A DNA stretch of 7,843 bases from a bacterium (lineage in GTDB: Bacteria; Planctomycetota; Planctomycetia; Pirellulales; Pirellulaceae), in NCBI GenBank assembly GCA_030432015.1, contig JAUIHJ010000393.1, forward strand, positions 1-7,843, read 5' to 3'. Under the pieces are notes generated by a model. The model made no database searches. It was not told the origin of the DNA and worked only from the letters and a program-made list of their open reading frames with translations. The position numbers and the translations under genes are program-made. The first letter of the stretch is position 1. Every line of letters starts with the position of its first letter. Shown here one piece after another: positions 1 through 5,398 of this stretch.

Positions 1-870
1 CAGCTGATCGATCAATTTCATGGAGACGGTCGGGTCGTAGTAGTTTGCCGTTCCGATCTGCACGGCACTCGCCCCGGCGACCAGAAACTCCATCACGTCG
101 TCAAGGGTGGCGATTCCGCCAATGCCGATCAACGGAATCTTCACTGCCTGGGCAACCTGGTACACGCAGCGGAGGGCGACCGGTTTGATGGCGGGGCCGC
201 TCAGCCCCCCCATCACATTCCCCAGCAGGGGCTGTTGCTTGCGCCAGTCCACCGCCATTCCCAGCAAGGTATTGATCAAGCTCAGTGCGTCCGCACCCCC
301 CTCAGCCGCCGCCTGCGCAATCACGGCGACCGACGTCACATTGGGCGTCAACTTGGCGAGAATCGGGAGTGCACAAGCACCGCGGACGCCGGCCACCAAT
401 TTTCCGCACAACTCCGGATCGGTCCCATAATCGACGCCGCCGGAAACGTTCGGGCACGAGATATTCAGTTCGATGGCGTCGATACCATTGGAAGCGCCCA
501 GTCGCTCGGCCATCGCCACAAATTCATCGTGGCTGCGCCCAGCGATGCTGACAATCAATGGGCTTTGGAGACTGGCCAGGTAGGGGAGGTGATGTTCCAA
601 GAAGGCATCGATGCCGTCGTTGTCCAGACCAATCGAATTCAGCAGCCCCGCCGACGTTTCGACGGTCCGCCAGGGTGTGTTTCCAGGGCGAGGTAGTTTG
701 GTGATGGTCTTGGGCACGATGCCACCCAGTCGATCCAAATCGACCAGCTGCTCCATTTCGCGGGCGTAGCCAAACGTGCCGGAGGCAACCAGGATTGGAT
801 TCGGAAGCTTGAGGCGACCCAGCTCGACCCGGAGATCAACATCCGAGGCGGAAACGTCCGATTGCATCAT
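1..870 (-). CDS. pyrD: Dihydroorotate dehydrogenase, class 1B-like catalytic subunit (3' end beyond the window)
   Basis: Oxidises dihydroorotate to orotate in pyrimidine synthesis; FMN flavoprotein of the cytoplasmic class 1 type. 290 residues are visible and the frame runs off the left edge, so about 15-20 C-terminal residues are missing compared with usual family members. Seen in the translation: PNPILVASGTFGY near residues 23-35, PKTITKLPRPGN (53-64), TSAGLLNSIGLDN (72-84), the catalytic loop NISCPN with the likely base Cys139, LAKLTPN with Lys173 for FMN, GGLSGPAIKP (221-230), and the flavin phosphate motifs GIGGI (249-253) and QIGTA (271-275). A Cys at the base position fits class 1, and the GN-x-P-x-R and LNSIGL context resembles class 1B, which pairs with PyrK and NAD; no pyrK is visible here. 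The start is one of two adjacent ATGs at 870 and 867, just before the conserved N-terminus; no good Shine-Dalgarno sequence precedes either. An in-frame ATG at 912 is possible but adds unconserved residues. Confidence 0.95.
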   Translation of the reverse strand, partial: MMQSDVSASDVDLRVELGRLKLPNPILVASGTFGYAREMEQLVDLDRLGGIVPKTITKLPRPGNTPWRTVETSAGLLNSIGLDNDGIDAFLEHHLPYLASLQSPLIVSIAGRSHDEFVAMAERLGASNGIDAIELNISCPNVSGGVDYGTDPELCGKLVAGVRGACALPILAKLTPNVTSVAVIAQAAAEGGADALSLINTLLGMAVDWRKQQPLLGNVMGGLSGPAIKPVALRCVYQVAQAVKIPLIGIGGIATLDDVMEFLVAGASAVQIGTANYYDPTVSMKLIDQL

Positions 871-871
871 G

Positions 872-940
872 GTAACGGGTCGCAGTGAAAGGAAGCGAAG
901 GAGACTGCACATCCCTGAATCTAGCGACATCCCCCGTTAC
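872..940 (-). repeat. Inverted repeat ending next to the pyrD start codon
   Basis: Perfect 8-nt arms, gtaacggg at 872-879 and cccgttac at 933-940, lie 53 nt apart. In the pyrD transcript the second arm would end one base before the proposed start codon at 870, so pairing would hide the translation start region. Arms of this length at this distance can arise by chance in a region this size. Confidence 0.4.
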
Positions 941-976
941 GGACAATGATGGCGGCGCGCGACACCGCAAGGCCGA

Positions 977-997
977 GTGGAACGCTTGTCGTTCCAC
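977..997 (-). terminator. Perfect 8-bp hairpin between the lipoprotein gene and pyrD
   Basis: Arms gtggaacg (977-984) and cgttccac (990-997) enclose a 5-nt loop. This is a compact, perfectly paired stem unlikely to occur by accident in 300 bases. No T-run follows on either strand, so it is not a textbook intrinsic terminator. It could end or pause transcription coming from the small lipoprotein gene, or be part of a folded pyrD leader. The structure is seen directly; its role is inferred. Confidence 0.4.
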
Positions 998-1033
998 GTC
1001 GACATCCGGGCGACAATGCAATCGCGAATTCGG

Positions 1034-1063
1034 GAAGGCGCGTGCGTCCCCAGGGACGCCTTC
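1034..1063 (-). repeat. Nested, partly exclusive hairpins in the pyrD leader
   Basis: Outer arms gaaggcg (1034-1040) and cgccttc (1057-1063) pair over 7 bp. An inner dyad, gcgtccc (1044-1050) with gggacgc (1053-1059), shares bases 1057-1059 with the outer one, so both cannot form completely at once. Alternative pairings like this are a common layout in attenuators, but the region is GC-rich and no T-tract follows, so a switch function is only a possibility. Confidence 0.35.
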
Positions 1064-1176
1064 GGCGCGCATTTTCGAATCCCCCGAACCCAGCTGGGCC
1101 GACACGCTCTCAGGGCGCAACCCGAAACCGGCCGCTGGTTACGGTTGGTCGATCACGAAGAAGTTTGCCTGCGGAC

Positions 1177-1395
1177 CTAAATCACGCCGCCATGCACACG
1201 CTGGGGCGACATGTGACTCGGCTGGTTCAAGAACCAAAAGCGTTCCCACTCCATGAGAACAGCTCGCAAGTCTTCAGATGTGAAAATCAGCTGCTGAGCC
1301 CGCTCCGTGGGTTCGCCCGAATAGATCGGCAGAATACACCCCACGTTTGCGGTCAGCGCGAAACCAAGCAGTAGCGCGCAGAGGAACCGACGCAT
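1177..1395 (-). CDS. Small exported or lipoprotein-like protein of unknown function
   Basis: 72 residues. The N-terminus is a clear export signal: MRR, then a hydrophobic stretch (residues 4-16, FLCALLLGFALTA), then NVGC with Cys20. The Cys after Gly resembles a lipoprotein cleavage site, although position -3 is Asn rather than the usual Leu, so lipidation is uncertain. The mature part is about 52 residues, with IFTSEDLRAVLMEWERFWF (residues 37-55) looking like an amphipathic, aromatic-rich helix, and the protein ends in VHGGVI. I recall similar short proteins annotated as hypothetical in planctomycetes, but cannot confirm this here. The start at 1395 is chosen because a near-perfect ribosome binding site lies 7 nt upstream; an ATG at 1425 is in frame but its codons would span that site. 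The gene stands alone: 179 nt after HU and 306 nt before pyrD. Function unknown. Confidence 0.82.
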   Translation of the reverse strand: MRRFLCALLLGFALTANVGCILPIYSGEPTERAQQLIFTSEDLRAVLMEWERFWFLNQPSHMSPQRVHGGVI

Positions 1396-1402
1396 CAGAA
1401 TC

Positions 1403-1410
1403 TCCTCCTT
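1403..1410 (-). promoter_or_regulatory. Strong Shine-Dalgarno that fixes the small lipoprotein start
   Basis: On the minus strand the sequence reads AAGGAGGA, 7 nt before the ATG at 1393-1395. It is the strongest ribosome binding site in the window. It decides in favour of the start at 1395 over the in-frame ATG at 1425, and it suggests high expression of the small secreted protein. Confidence 0.85.
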
Positions 1411-1574
1411 GAATAGGAAGCACAATCAAACTGTGATCCGACTGGCATCCATGTCCAGCCCTACGACCATCCAGCTGATCTGAGAAAAGCTGTTAGGCAG
1501 TAGCGGTTTACAGTGCCACCGAACGGCAGCATTTAACGAAAAGACAAGTGAAAAGCAGTGCGTTTGAGGGAGCC

Positions 1575-2003
1575 TCAACCGCCAGTTGCCCCGCCACCAA
1601 ATCCGGAAGTGGGGCGATGAGTTGGAAAAGAATCAGAAGTTGTCGGTTCGCTCGCAGGTGGAGTCGGTTCCGGCGCAGGTACTGGGGGCATCGATTCCCC
1701 AGCGGCGGCCGCTGCCTCTCGTTCCTCCAACTGGCGGACCTTTTCTTCCATCTCCTTTCCAGGTTTAAACGTTACAACATATTTTTCGGGCACGTCAACA
1801 CGATCGCCGGTGCGGGGATTGCGTGCCTTGCGAGCTGCCCGTTTCTTGACTTCAAATACGCCAAAGTTGCGAAGCTCAATTCGCCTCTCGTCGACCAACG
1901 TCTCCACAATGGCGTCAAACGTCTTTTGAACGATTTCTTTCGTCTTCAACTGGGTAAGCCCAATCTCATCGGAAATCGTCTTGACGATCTCTTTTTTTGT
2001 CAC
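1575..2003 (-). CDS. HU-family DNA-binding protein with low-complexity C-terminal tail
   Basis: Histone-like nucleoid protein that binds and bends DNA as a dimer. From the chosen GTG start it has 142 residues; ordinary HU has about 90-95. Residues 1-45 are the helical dimerisation part (TKKEIVKTI, then LKTKEIVQKTFDAIVETL). Residues 46-75 form the DNA-binding arm with the HU signature: NFGVF at 47-51, the basic run KKRAARKARNPRTG at 53-66, and the intercalating Pro at position 63, exactly as in classical HU. KYVVTFKPGKEM (74-85) completes the fold. The rest is a tail: EEKVRQLEEREAAAAA is helical and charged, followed by a Pro/Ala/Ser/Thr stretch and a Gly-rich end. The GTG at 2003 is preferred over the in-frame ATG at 2057 because an AGGAG lies 7 nt upstream and because the protein then begins like HU. 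A sigma70-like promoter lies about 75 nt upstream. HU rather than IHF is likely, but the two cannot be separated firmly by eye. Confidence 0.93.
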   Translation of the reverse strand: MTKKEIVKTISDEIGLTQLKTKEIVQKTFDAIVETLVDERRIELRNFGVFEVKKRAARKARNPRTGDRVDVPEKYVVTFKPGKEMEEKVRQLEEREAAAAAGESMPPVPAPEPTPPASEPTTSDSFPTHRPTSGFGGGATGG

Positions 2004-2010
2004 GACACGA

Positions 2011-2015
2011 CTCCT
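2011..2015 (-). promoter_or_regulatory. Shine-Dalgarno supporting the HU GTG start
   Basis: AGGAG on the minus strand, 7 nt before the GTG at 2001-2003. Starting here gives the normal HU N-terminus (MTKKEIV); the upstream ATG at 2057 would add 18 residues unlike the family. Confidence 0.75.
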
Positions 2016-2078
2016 GTGGGATTCTGTCGGCAAATTACCTCGAAAAATTCGTCCCACGGCTGATACCGACGAGTTCCA

Positions 2079-2107
2079 AGTGTAAATACCACAAGTAGTA
2101 GAGTCAA
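2079..2107 (-). promoter_or_regulatory. Sigma70-type promoter for the HU gene
   Basis: On the minus strand a -35 box TTGACT (2102-2107) is followed by a 17-nt spacer and a -10 box TACACT (2079-2084). These match the consensus at 5 of 6 and 4 of 6 positions with ideal spacing. The transcript would begin near 2072, giving a leader of about 70 nt before the GTG at 2003. The location in an AT-richer stretch directly upstream of HU supports the call. Confidence 0.65.
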
Positions 2108-2124
2108 GATCAACAGCTTCGTTC

Positions 2125-2163
2125 CGATCCGAGGACCGAGCTAGAATCCGGGTTTTCGGATCG
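2125..2163. repeat. Operator-like dyad upstream of the HU promoter
   Basis: Perfect 8-nt arms, cgatccga (2125-2132) and tcggatcg (2156-2163), lie 23 nt apart and about 17 nt upstream of the -35 box of the HU promoter. The position suits a regulator binding site, possibly even HU autoregulation, but no protein can be assigned from the sequence. Confidence 0.35.
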
Positions 2164-2288
2164 CGTGCCGGTCGCTCAAAATTACCCTAAGTAACGATTT
2201 GCGAACACCTTACATCATTCAGCCAAAAAACGCGTTGCGAATTTCATTCTAAATCATTTCAGAGACACAACTTACGGAACTTCCTCTC

Positions 2289-2311
2289 AGCCAACGACGC
2301 GTACGTTGGTT
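2289..2311. repeat. Hairpin in the intergenic region
   Basis: ccaacg (2291-2296) pairs with cgttgg (2304-2309) across a 7-nt loop, and the stem extends by a G-T and an A-T pair outward. On the plus strand it is followed by a short TTTGT; nothing is encoded on that strand nearby, so a terminator role is doubtful. Confidence 0.3.
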
Positions 2312-2414
2312 TGTACTCCAGCCATCATCGGCGCCCCATTCGTCAAACTTCAGCAAATCGTTACAGATTGACAGCCGCCGACCGGAGGGGTGGTCATTTT
2401 TTCGAGCGGGAATT

Positions 2415-2455
2415 CGTCAGACGGCGATTCGCTCGGCCCGGCGGTTCGCCTGACG
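2415..2455. repeat. Bulged 10-bp stem in the intergenic region
   Basis: cgtca (2415-2419) pairs with tgacg (2451-2455), and after a 3-nt bulge ggcga (2423-2427) pairs with tcgcc (2446-2450). The loop is 18 nt and GC-rich. The role is unknown; it may belong to a folded RNA or a repeat element. Confidence 0.3.
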
Positions 2456-2554
2456 CGGTGCTGGAGGACATAGGTTGGCCGCCACGGGCCGGTCGACAGC
2501 GTTTGAAGTACCGATCCCAAGCCGCCCAGCGAAAACGACGAGTGCTGAGTGACG

Positions 2555-2626
2555 AGCGTGTCGTGACACGCTGGATTCGCGTGTGTTGCGCCAGTTCTCC
2601 GTGCAGCAGCCGGGCGGCGCAAGCAC
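2555..2626 (-). terminator. Tandem hairpins after the last operon gene
   Basis: Two stems lie just downstream of the YkgJ-type stop codon at 2648. The first, 2583-2626, pairs gtgttgcgcc with its complement over 10 bp with one bulged base and a 23-nt loop. The second, 2555-2572, is a perfect palindrome of 8-nt arms (agcgtgtc and gacacgct) around 2 nt. There is no T-tract directly after either; the nearest run of four T's on the minus strand is about 20 nt on. They are best read as a possible terminator or RNA-stabilising 3' end of the moa operon. Confidence 0.4.
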
Positions 2627-2647
2627 TTGACGTCACGCCATTGCCGC

Positions 2648-3106
2648 TCAGACGCGAAATTCTGACCTCCGCACTTCGATCTCTTCCAGCGAATAGACAC
2701 GGCCCTTGCCGCTCCCTGGGCAGACCGCACATGTTTCTTCCCACGCTTCAGGCGACTTGAGATTCGATTCCCAAAAGGGCCACGTGCGGCATTGCCGTGG
2801 CCGCGCCTCGTAAACGGTGCACTTGCGCGATTCGCCATCAAAGAAGACACAGTCGCCGTTGGGAAACTCATGCAAGCTCTTGCGAATCCCCACGTTACGC
2901 ACGTATTCCTTTTCAAACGCGGCGACGTCCTGGTCCCGCAGGGCCGCCAGCGCGGCGATTTCGGCCTTGTTAACCCACACGTAGCCGGGGGCCCCAGTGC
3001 AGCAGTCACCACATTGCGAGCATTTGAATTTGAGTCCGTCGGCAAACCATGGCTTCTCGGTTCTTGCATCGCGTTCCGGCTGACGTGAACTCGACCGTTT
3101 CGACAT
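2648..3106 (-). CDS. YkgJ-family CxxCxxCC zinc/iron-chelating protein
   Basis: 152 residues. It belongs to the cysteine-cluster family known as YkgJ/PF03692, whose members are predicted to bind zinc or an iron-sulfur centre and mostly have no assigned reaction. Seen: the signature C29-x2-C32-x2-CC (35-36) in KCSQCGDCC, then GDCVFFD with Cys86, KCTVYEARPRQCRTWPFW with Cys96 and Cys106, and CAVC at 126-129 near the end. Nine cysteines in all, in the order typical of the family. The first 20 residues are polar and basic and look disordered. The start is supported by AAGGAAG at 3114-3120, 7 nt upstream. It begins 60 nt after the desulfurase-like gene, so it is probably the last gene of the moa operon. 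It may help handle iron or a metal centre for neighbouring enzymes, but that is a guess from context. Confidence 0.9.
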   Translation of the reverse strand: MSKRSSSRQPERDARTEKPWFADGLKFKCSQCGDCCTGAPGYVWVNKAEIAALAALRDQDVAAFEKEYVRNVGIRKSLHEFPNGDCVFFDGESRKCTVYEARPRQCRTWPFWESNLKSPEAWEETCAVCPGSGKGRVYSLEEIEVRRSEFRV

Positions 3107-3166
3107 TGGGGTGCTTCCTTTCAGCAGGTCGTGACAGTCACCACGAATTGGTGCGCCACTGGGTAG

Positions 3167-4339
3167 TTAGTGGGCTGGGGCGGTAGCAGCCAACTCGGCA
3201 ACCGCGGCGACCACCGCTTCGACGTGGTGCGGCGTATTGAAGAGCCCCAGGCTGAAGCGGAGGGTTCCGCCCCGTGCTCGCGTTCCCATGGCGTCGTGCA
3301 TCAGCGGAGCGCAATGTAAACCGGCCCGGACCTGAATGGAATATGCCGCATCGAGCATGGCGGCGGCCTCCTGCGGATCATATCCCGCGATGCTGATACT
3401 TTGAATCGCCGTTTGACGCCGCGCGTCAGCCGGTCCATGCAGGGTGACCTGTTTGATCTCCCGAAGTCCGTCGATCAGGTCCTGCAGGCACGTTTGCGTG
3501 TGGCTCTGGACGGCTTCCATCCCGCGCGCCCGCAATTCGGTGACCCCGGCGTTCAAGCCGACGATTCCGGGCACGTTATGGTTCCCGGATTCGTAGCGGT
3601 CGGGTAGCGAATCGGGCTGGATGTCGCTCTCGCTTTGTGTCCCAGTCCCACCTTGCCGGACGGGATACAACTGATGTTCGACTCCAGGCGCAATATACAG
3701 CAGCCCGGTCCCCAAGGGGCCCAGGAGCGCCTTGTGCCCTGGCGCGGCGACCAGATGCGCCCCAATCTGCAGGACGTTGACGTCGACGTGCCCCAGCGTC
3801 TGGGCGGCGTCGAGCAGGAAGAGCAAATCGTGCTCGGCCGCGATCCGACCCACCTCGCTGGCGGGCTGAATCGCACCGGTGACATTCGAGGCGTGTGTCA
3901 GGGCGATCATGCGCGTCTGGGGACGAATGGCTCGCCGCACCTGGCCTGGATCAATCAGGCCGTTCCGGTCACAGGCAACGCGGGAAACTTCAACGACGCC
4001 GGTCTGTTCGAGTTTCCGCAGCGGCCTTAGAACCGAATTGTGTTCCACTACGCTGGTGACGACGTGATCGCCGGTCCGCAAGGTCCCGTGCAGCGCCAGG
4101 TTTAGGGCGTCGGTGCCATTCGCCGTAAACACGACCCGTTCTGCCGCGACGCCACCGAGCAGCAGCGCGAGTTGCCGGCGGGTGTCGGCAATCAGCCGTT
4201 CGACCTCCGTCGCTTCGCGATACACGCCGCGCCCGGCAGGCGCGCCCAGTTCGCGTTGGTAGCGATCAACAGCGCGGTAGACGGACTCCGGCTTGGGCCA
4301 GCTCGTCGCTGCGTTGTCGAGGTAAATCCGTTCCGACAT
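3167..4339 (-). CDS. Class V aminotransferase, cysteine desulfurase-like
   Basis: PLP enzyme that probably removes sulfur (or selenium) from cysteine (or selenocysteine), forming an enzyme persulfide. 390 residues from the ATG at 4339. Seen: YLDNAATSWPKP (6-17) at the N-terminus, TANGTDALN (72-80) for the cofactor phosphate, EHNS with His100 stacking on PLP, LLDAAQ with Asp177 and Gln180, GHK with the Schiff-base Lys203, ESGNHN (250-255), and the candidate nucleophile Cys343 in RAGLHCAP. It resembles the class V subgroup I recall as EF2568/TIGR01977 more than IscS or SufS; no search was possible. It follows moaA by 57 nt and precedes the YkgJ-type gene by 60 nt, which suggests it supplies sulfur for molybdopterin synthase (MoaD thiocarboxylate) or for a later cofactor-sulfuration step. 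An in-frame TTG at 4369 would add 10 unconserved residues; neither start has a good ribosome binding site. Confidence 0.9.
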   Translation of the reverse strand: MSERIYLDNAATSWPKPESVYRAVDRYQRELGAPAGRGVYREATEVERLIADTRRQLALLLGGVAAERVVFTANGTDALNLALHGTLRTGDHVVTSVVEHNSVLRPLRKLEQTGVVEVSRVACDRNGLIDPGQVRRAIRPQTRMIALTHASNVTGAIQPASEVGRIAAEHDLLFLLDAAQTLGHVDVNVLQIGAHLVAAPGHKALLGPLGTGLLYIAPGVEHQLYPVRQGGTGTQSESDIQPDSLPDRYESGNHNVPGIVGLNAGVTELRARGMEAVQSHTQTCLQDLIDGLREIKQVTLHGPADARRQTAIQSISIAGYDPQEAAAMLDAAYSIQVRAGLHCAPLMHDAMGTRARGGTLRFSLGLFNTPHHVEAVVAAVAELAATAPAH

Positions 4340-4396
4340 TGTAAAGCTCAATGAATCGGGAGGAGACAAAGGTGGGACCAGGGGGCTACCGGGCCA

Positions 4397-5398
4397 CTAG
4401 CCGCCGATTTGGTACATAGCCCGCTCGGGCTTGACGAATTCGTCGGAATCGATGCCGTGCCCTGGCTTTTTGGCTTGCACACATTCGACCAGATGCCGGG
4501 CGATCTCATCGTCGCTGGCACTGGATCGCAGCAACGCGCGGGCATCCCATTCGTCGGTGGAAAACAGGCAGTTGCGTATCTGTCCTTCCGCCGTGATCCG
4601 CAGTCGATTGCAAGCCCCGCAAAACGGCTGCGAAACAGGATTGATGAAGCCGATGCGACCTCGCCCGTCGGCGAACTGATAGTCCATTGCCGGCTGGCTC
4701 GGGTCCGGCCGTTCCGCCGGCACCAGGTTGCCGAAAGCGGACTCGAGGCGCCCGCGAATCACGTCCCCGGACAGGACCTGACTGGTTTCCCAATTGCCTT
4801 CTGCGTCAAGCGGCATGAATTCGATAAAGCGGAGTTCCAAATTCTGCTGTCGCGCGAATTCTCCCAGCGGCACAATTTCGTCGTCGGTGATTCCACGAAT
4901 GGCAACCGCATTCAAACGAATCTTCTCGAACCCGACCCGCTGAGCCTCGGCGATCCCATCCAGCACCCGCTGCAGTCCGCTGCGACGCGCAATCCGCTGA
5001 AACGTCTCTTCCTTCAAACCATCCAGGCTGATGTTCAGCCGCTGTAACCCGGCCCGCTTTAACCCTTCGGCCTGTTGGGCGAGCAGCAGCCCATTGGTCG
5101 TCAGCGCGACATCCTTGATACCGGGCACCACCACCAGCTTGGCGATCAATTGATCCAAATCCGCTCGAACCAGTGGTTCGCCACCCGTCAGACGCAACTT
5201 GTTGACGCCCAGCCGTGCGGCGAGGCGGGTAAACCGCTCGATTTCTTCGAACGTCAGAATCTCCGCACGCGGCCGGAATTGAATGTTCTCATTCGGCATG
5301 CAATAGAAACAGCGGATATTGCAACGATCCGTGACGCTGATTCGCAGATTGGTGTGAATGCGTCCGAGCGAATCGACAAGTTGGGTGGGAAGGCTCAT
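4397..5398 (-). CDS. moaA: GTP 3',8-cyclase, molybdenum cofactor biosynthesis protein A
   Basis: Radical SAM enzyme that converts GTP to 3',8-cyclo-GTP, the first step towards the molybdopterin precursor; MoaC, which finishes that step, is not in the window. 333 residues, the usual length. Seen: the radical SAM cluster motif Cys26-x3-Cys30-x2-Cys33 (CNIRCFYC), LRLTGGEPLVR (68-78) for SAM binding, LTTNG (99-103), LNISLDGL (121-128), IEFMPL (192-197), and the second 4Fe-4S cluster ligands Cys260, Cys263 and Cys277 in FCGACNRLRITAEGQIRNC. It ends in IGG, the C-terminal Gly-Gly pair that the family needs for activity. The ATG overlaps the moaE stop in an ATGA, so translation is probably coupled; only a weak GGTGA precedes the start. 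Confidence 0.97.
   Translation of the reverse strand: MSLPTQLVDSLGRIHTNLRISVTDRCNIRCFYCMPNENIQFRPRAEILTFEEIERFTRLAARLGVNKLRLTGGEPLVRADLDQLIAKLVVVPGIKDVALTTNGLLLAQQAEGLKRAGLQRLNISLDGLKEETFQRIARRSGLQRVLDGIAEAQRVGFEKIRLNAVAIRGITDDEIVPLGEFARQQNLELRFIEFMPLDAEGNWETSQVLSGDVIRGRLESAFGNLVPAERPDPSQPAMDYQFADGRGRIGFINPVSQPFCGACNRLRITAEGQIRNCLFSTDEWDARALLRSSASDDEIARHLVECVQAKKPGHGIDSDEFVKPERAMYQIGG

Larger units (their letters stand above)
871..1176 (-). other. Hairpin-rich intergenic region / probable pyrD leader
   Basis: No convincing gene lies in these 306 bases. The frames that stay open give basic, low-complexity translations without recognisable motifs. On the minus strand it would be the 5' leader of pyrD and the 3' flank of the small lipoprotein gene. 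It holds three sets of inverted repeats: 872-879/933-940, 977-984/990-997, and a nested pair at 1034-1063. I found no convincing sigma70-type promoter hexamers by eye, so where pyrD transcription starts is unknown. Whether it is a regulatory leader or merely a GC-rich spacer is inference. Confidence 0.5.
2108..2647. other. Non-coding stretch between ykgJ-type gene and HU promoter
   Basis: I see no gene in these 540 bases. The half next to HU (2108-2290) is AT-richer and looks like upstream regulatory DNA; it holds an 8-nt dyad (2125-2163) and two copies of ttgcgaa (2199-2205 and 2235-2241). The other half (2291-2647) is GC-rich with several stems: 2289-2311, 2415-2455, 2555-2572 and 2583-2626. 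Several frames stay open on both strands there, but the translations are Arg/Pro/Ala-rich and carry no motif I recognise, so I do not call them genes. A small RNA or a remnant of a lost gene cannot be excluded. Confidence 0.5.

Noticed and set aside
836..1120. Minus-strand frame of 94 residues across the pyrD leader
   Set aside because: It overlaps the pyrD start in another frame, has no motif or ribosome binding site, and passes through strong hairpins.
1510..1545. Possible terminator after HU: gctgcc/ggtggc stem near 1517-1532
   Set aside because: The 6-bp stem includes two G-T pairs and no T-run follows, so it is too weak to call.
2628..2635. Palindrome tgacgtca just after the YkgJ-type stop
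   Set aside because: An 8-nt palindrome is expected by chance in a window this long, and no promoter lies beside it.
2311..2760. Plus-strand open frame of 149 residues in the intergenic region
   Set aside because: It runs into the 3' end of the YkgJ-type gene on the opposite strand, is Arg-rich without a domain, and has no ribosome binding site.
2350..3069. Long minus-strand frame overlapping the YkgJ-type gene and running into the intergenic region
   Set aside because: The overlapping frame holds the conserved CxxCxxCC protein with a good ribosome binding site. This one is Arg/Pro-rich with no motif.
4409..5047. Plus-strand open frame opposite moaA
   Set aside because: Antisense shadow of moaA, whose motifs and C-terminal Gly-Gly are unambiguous.
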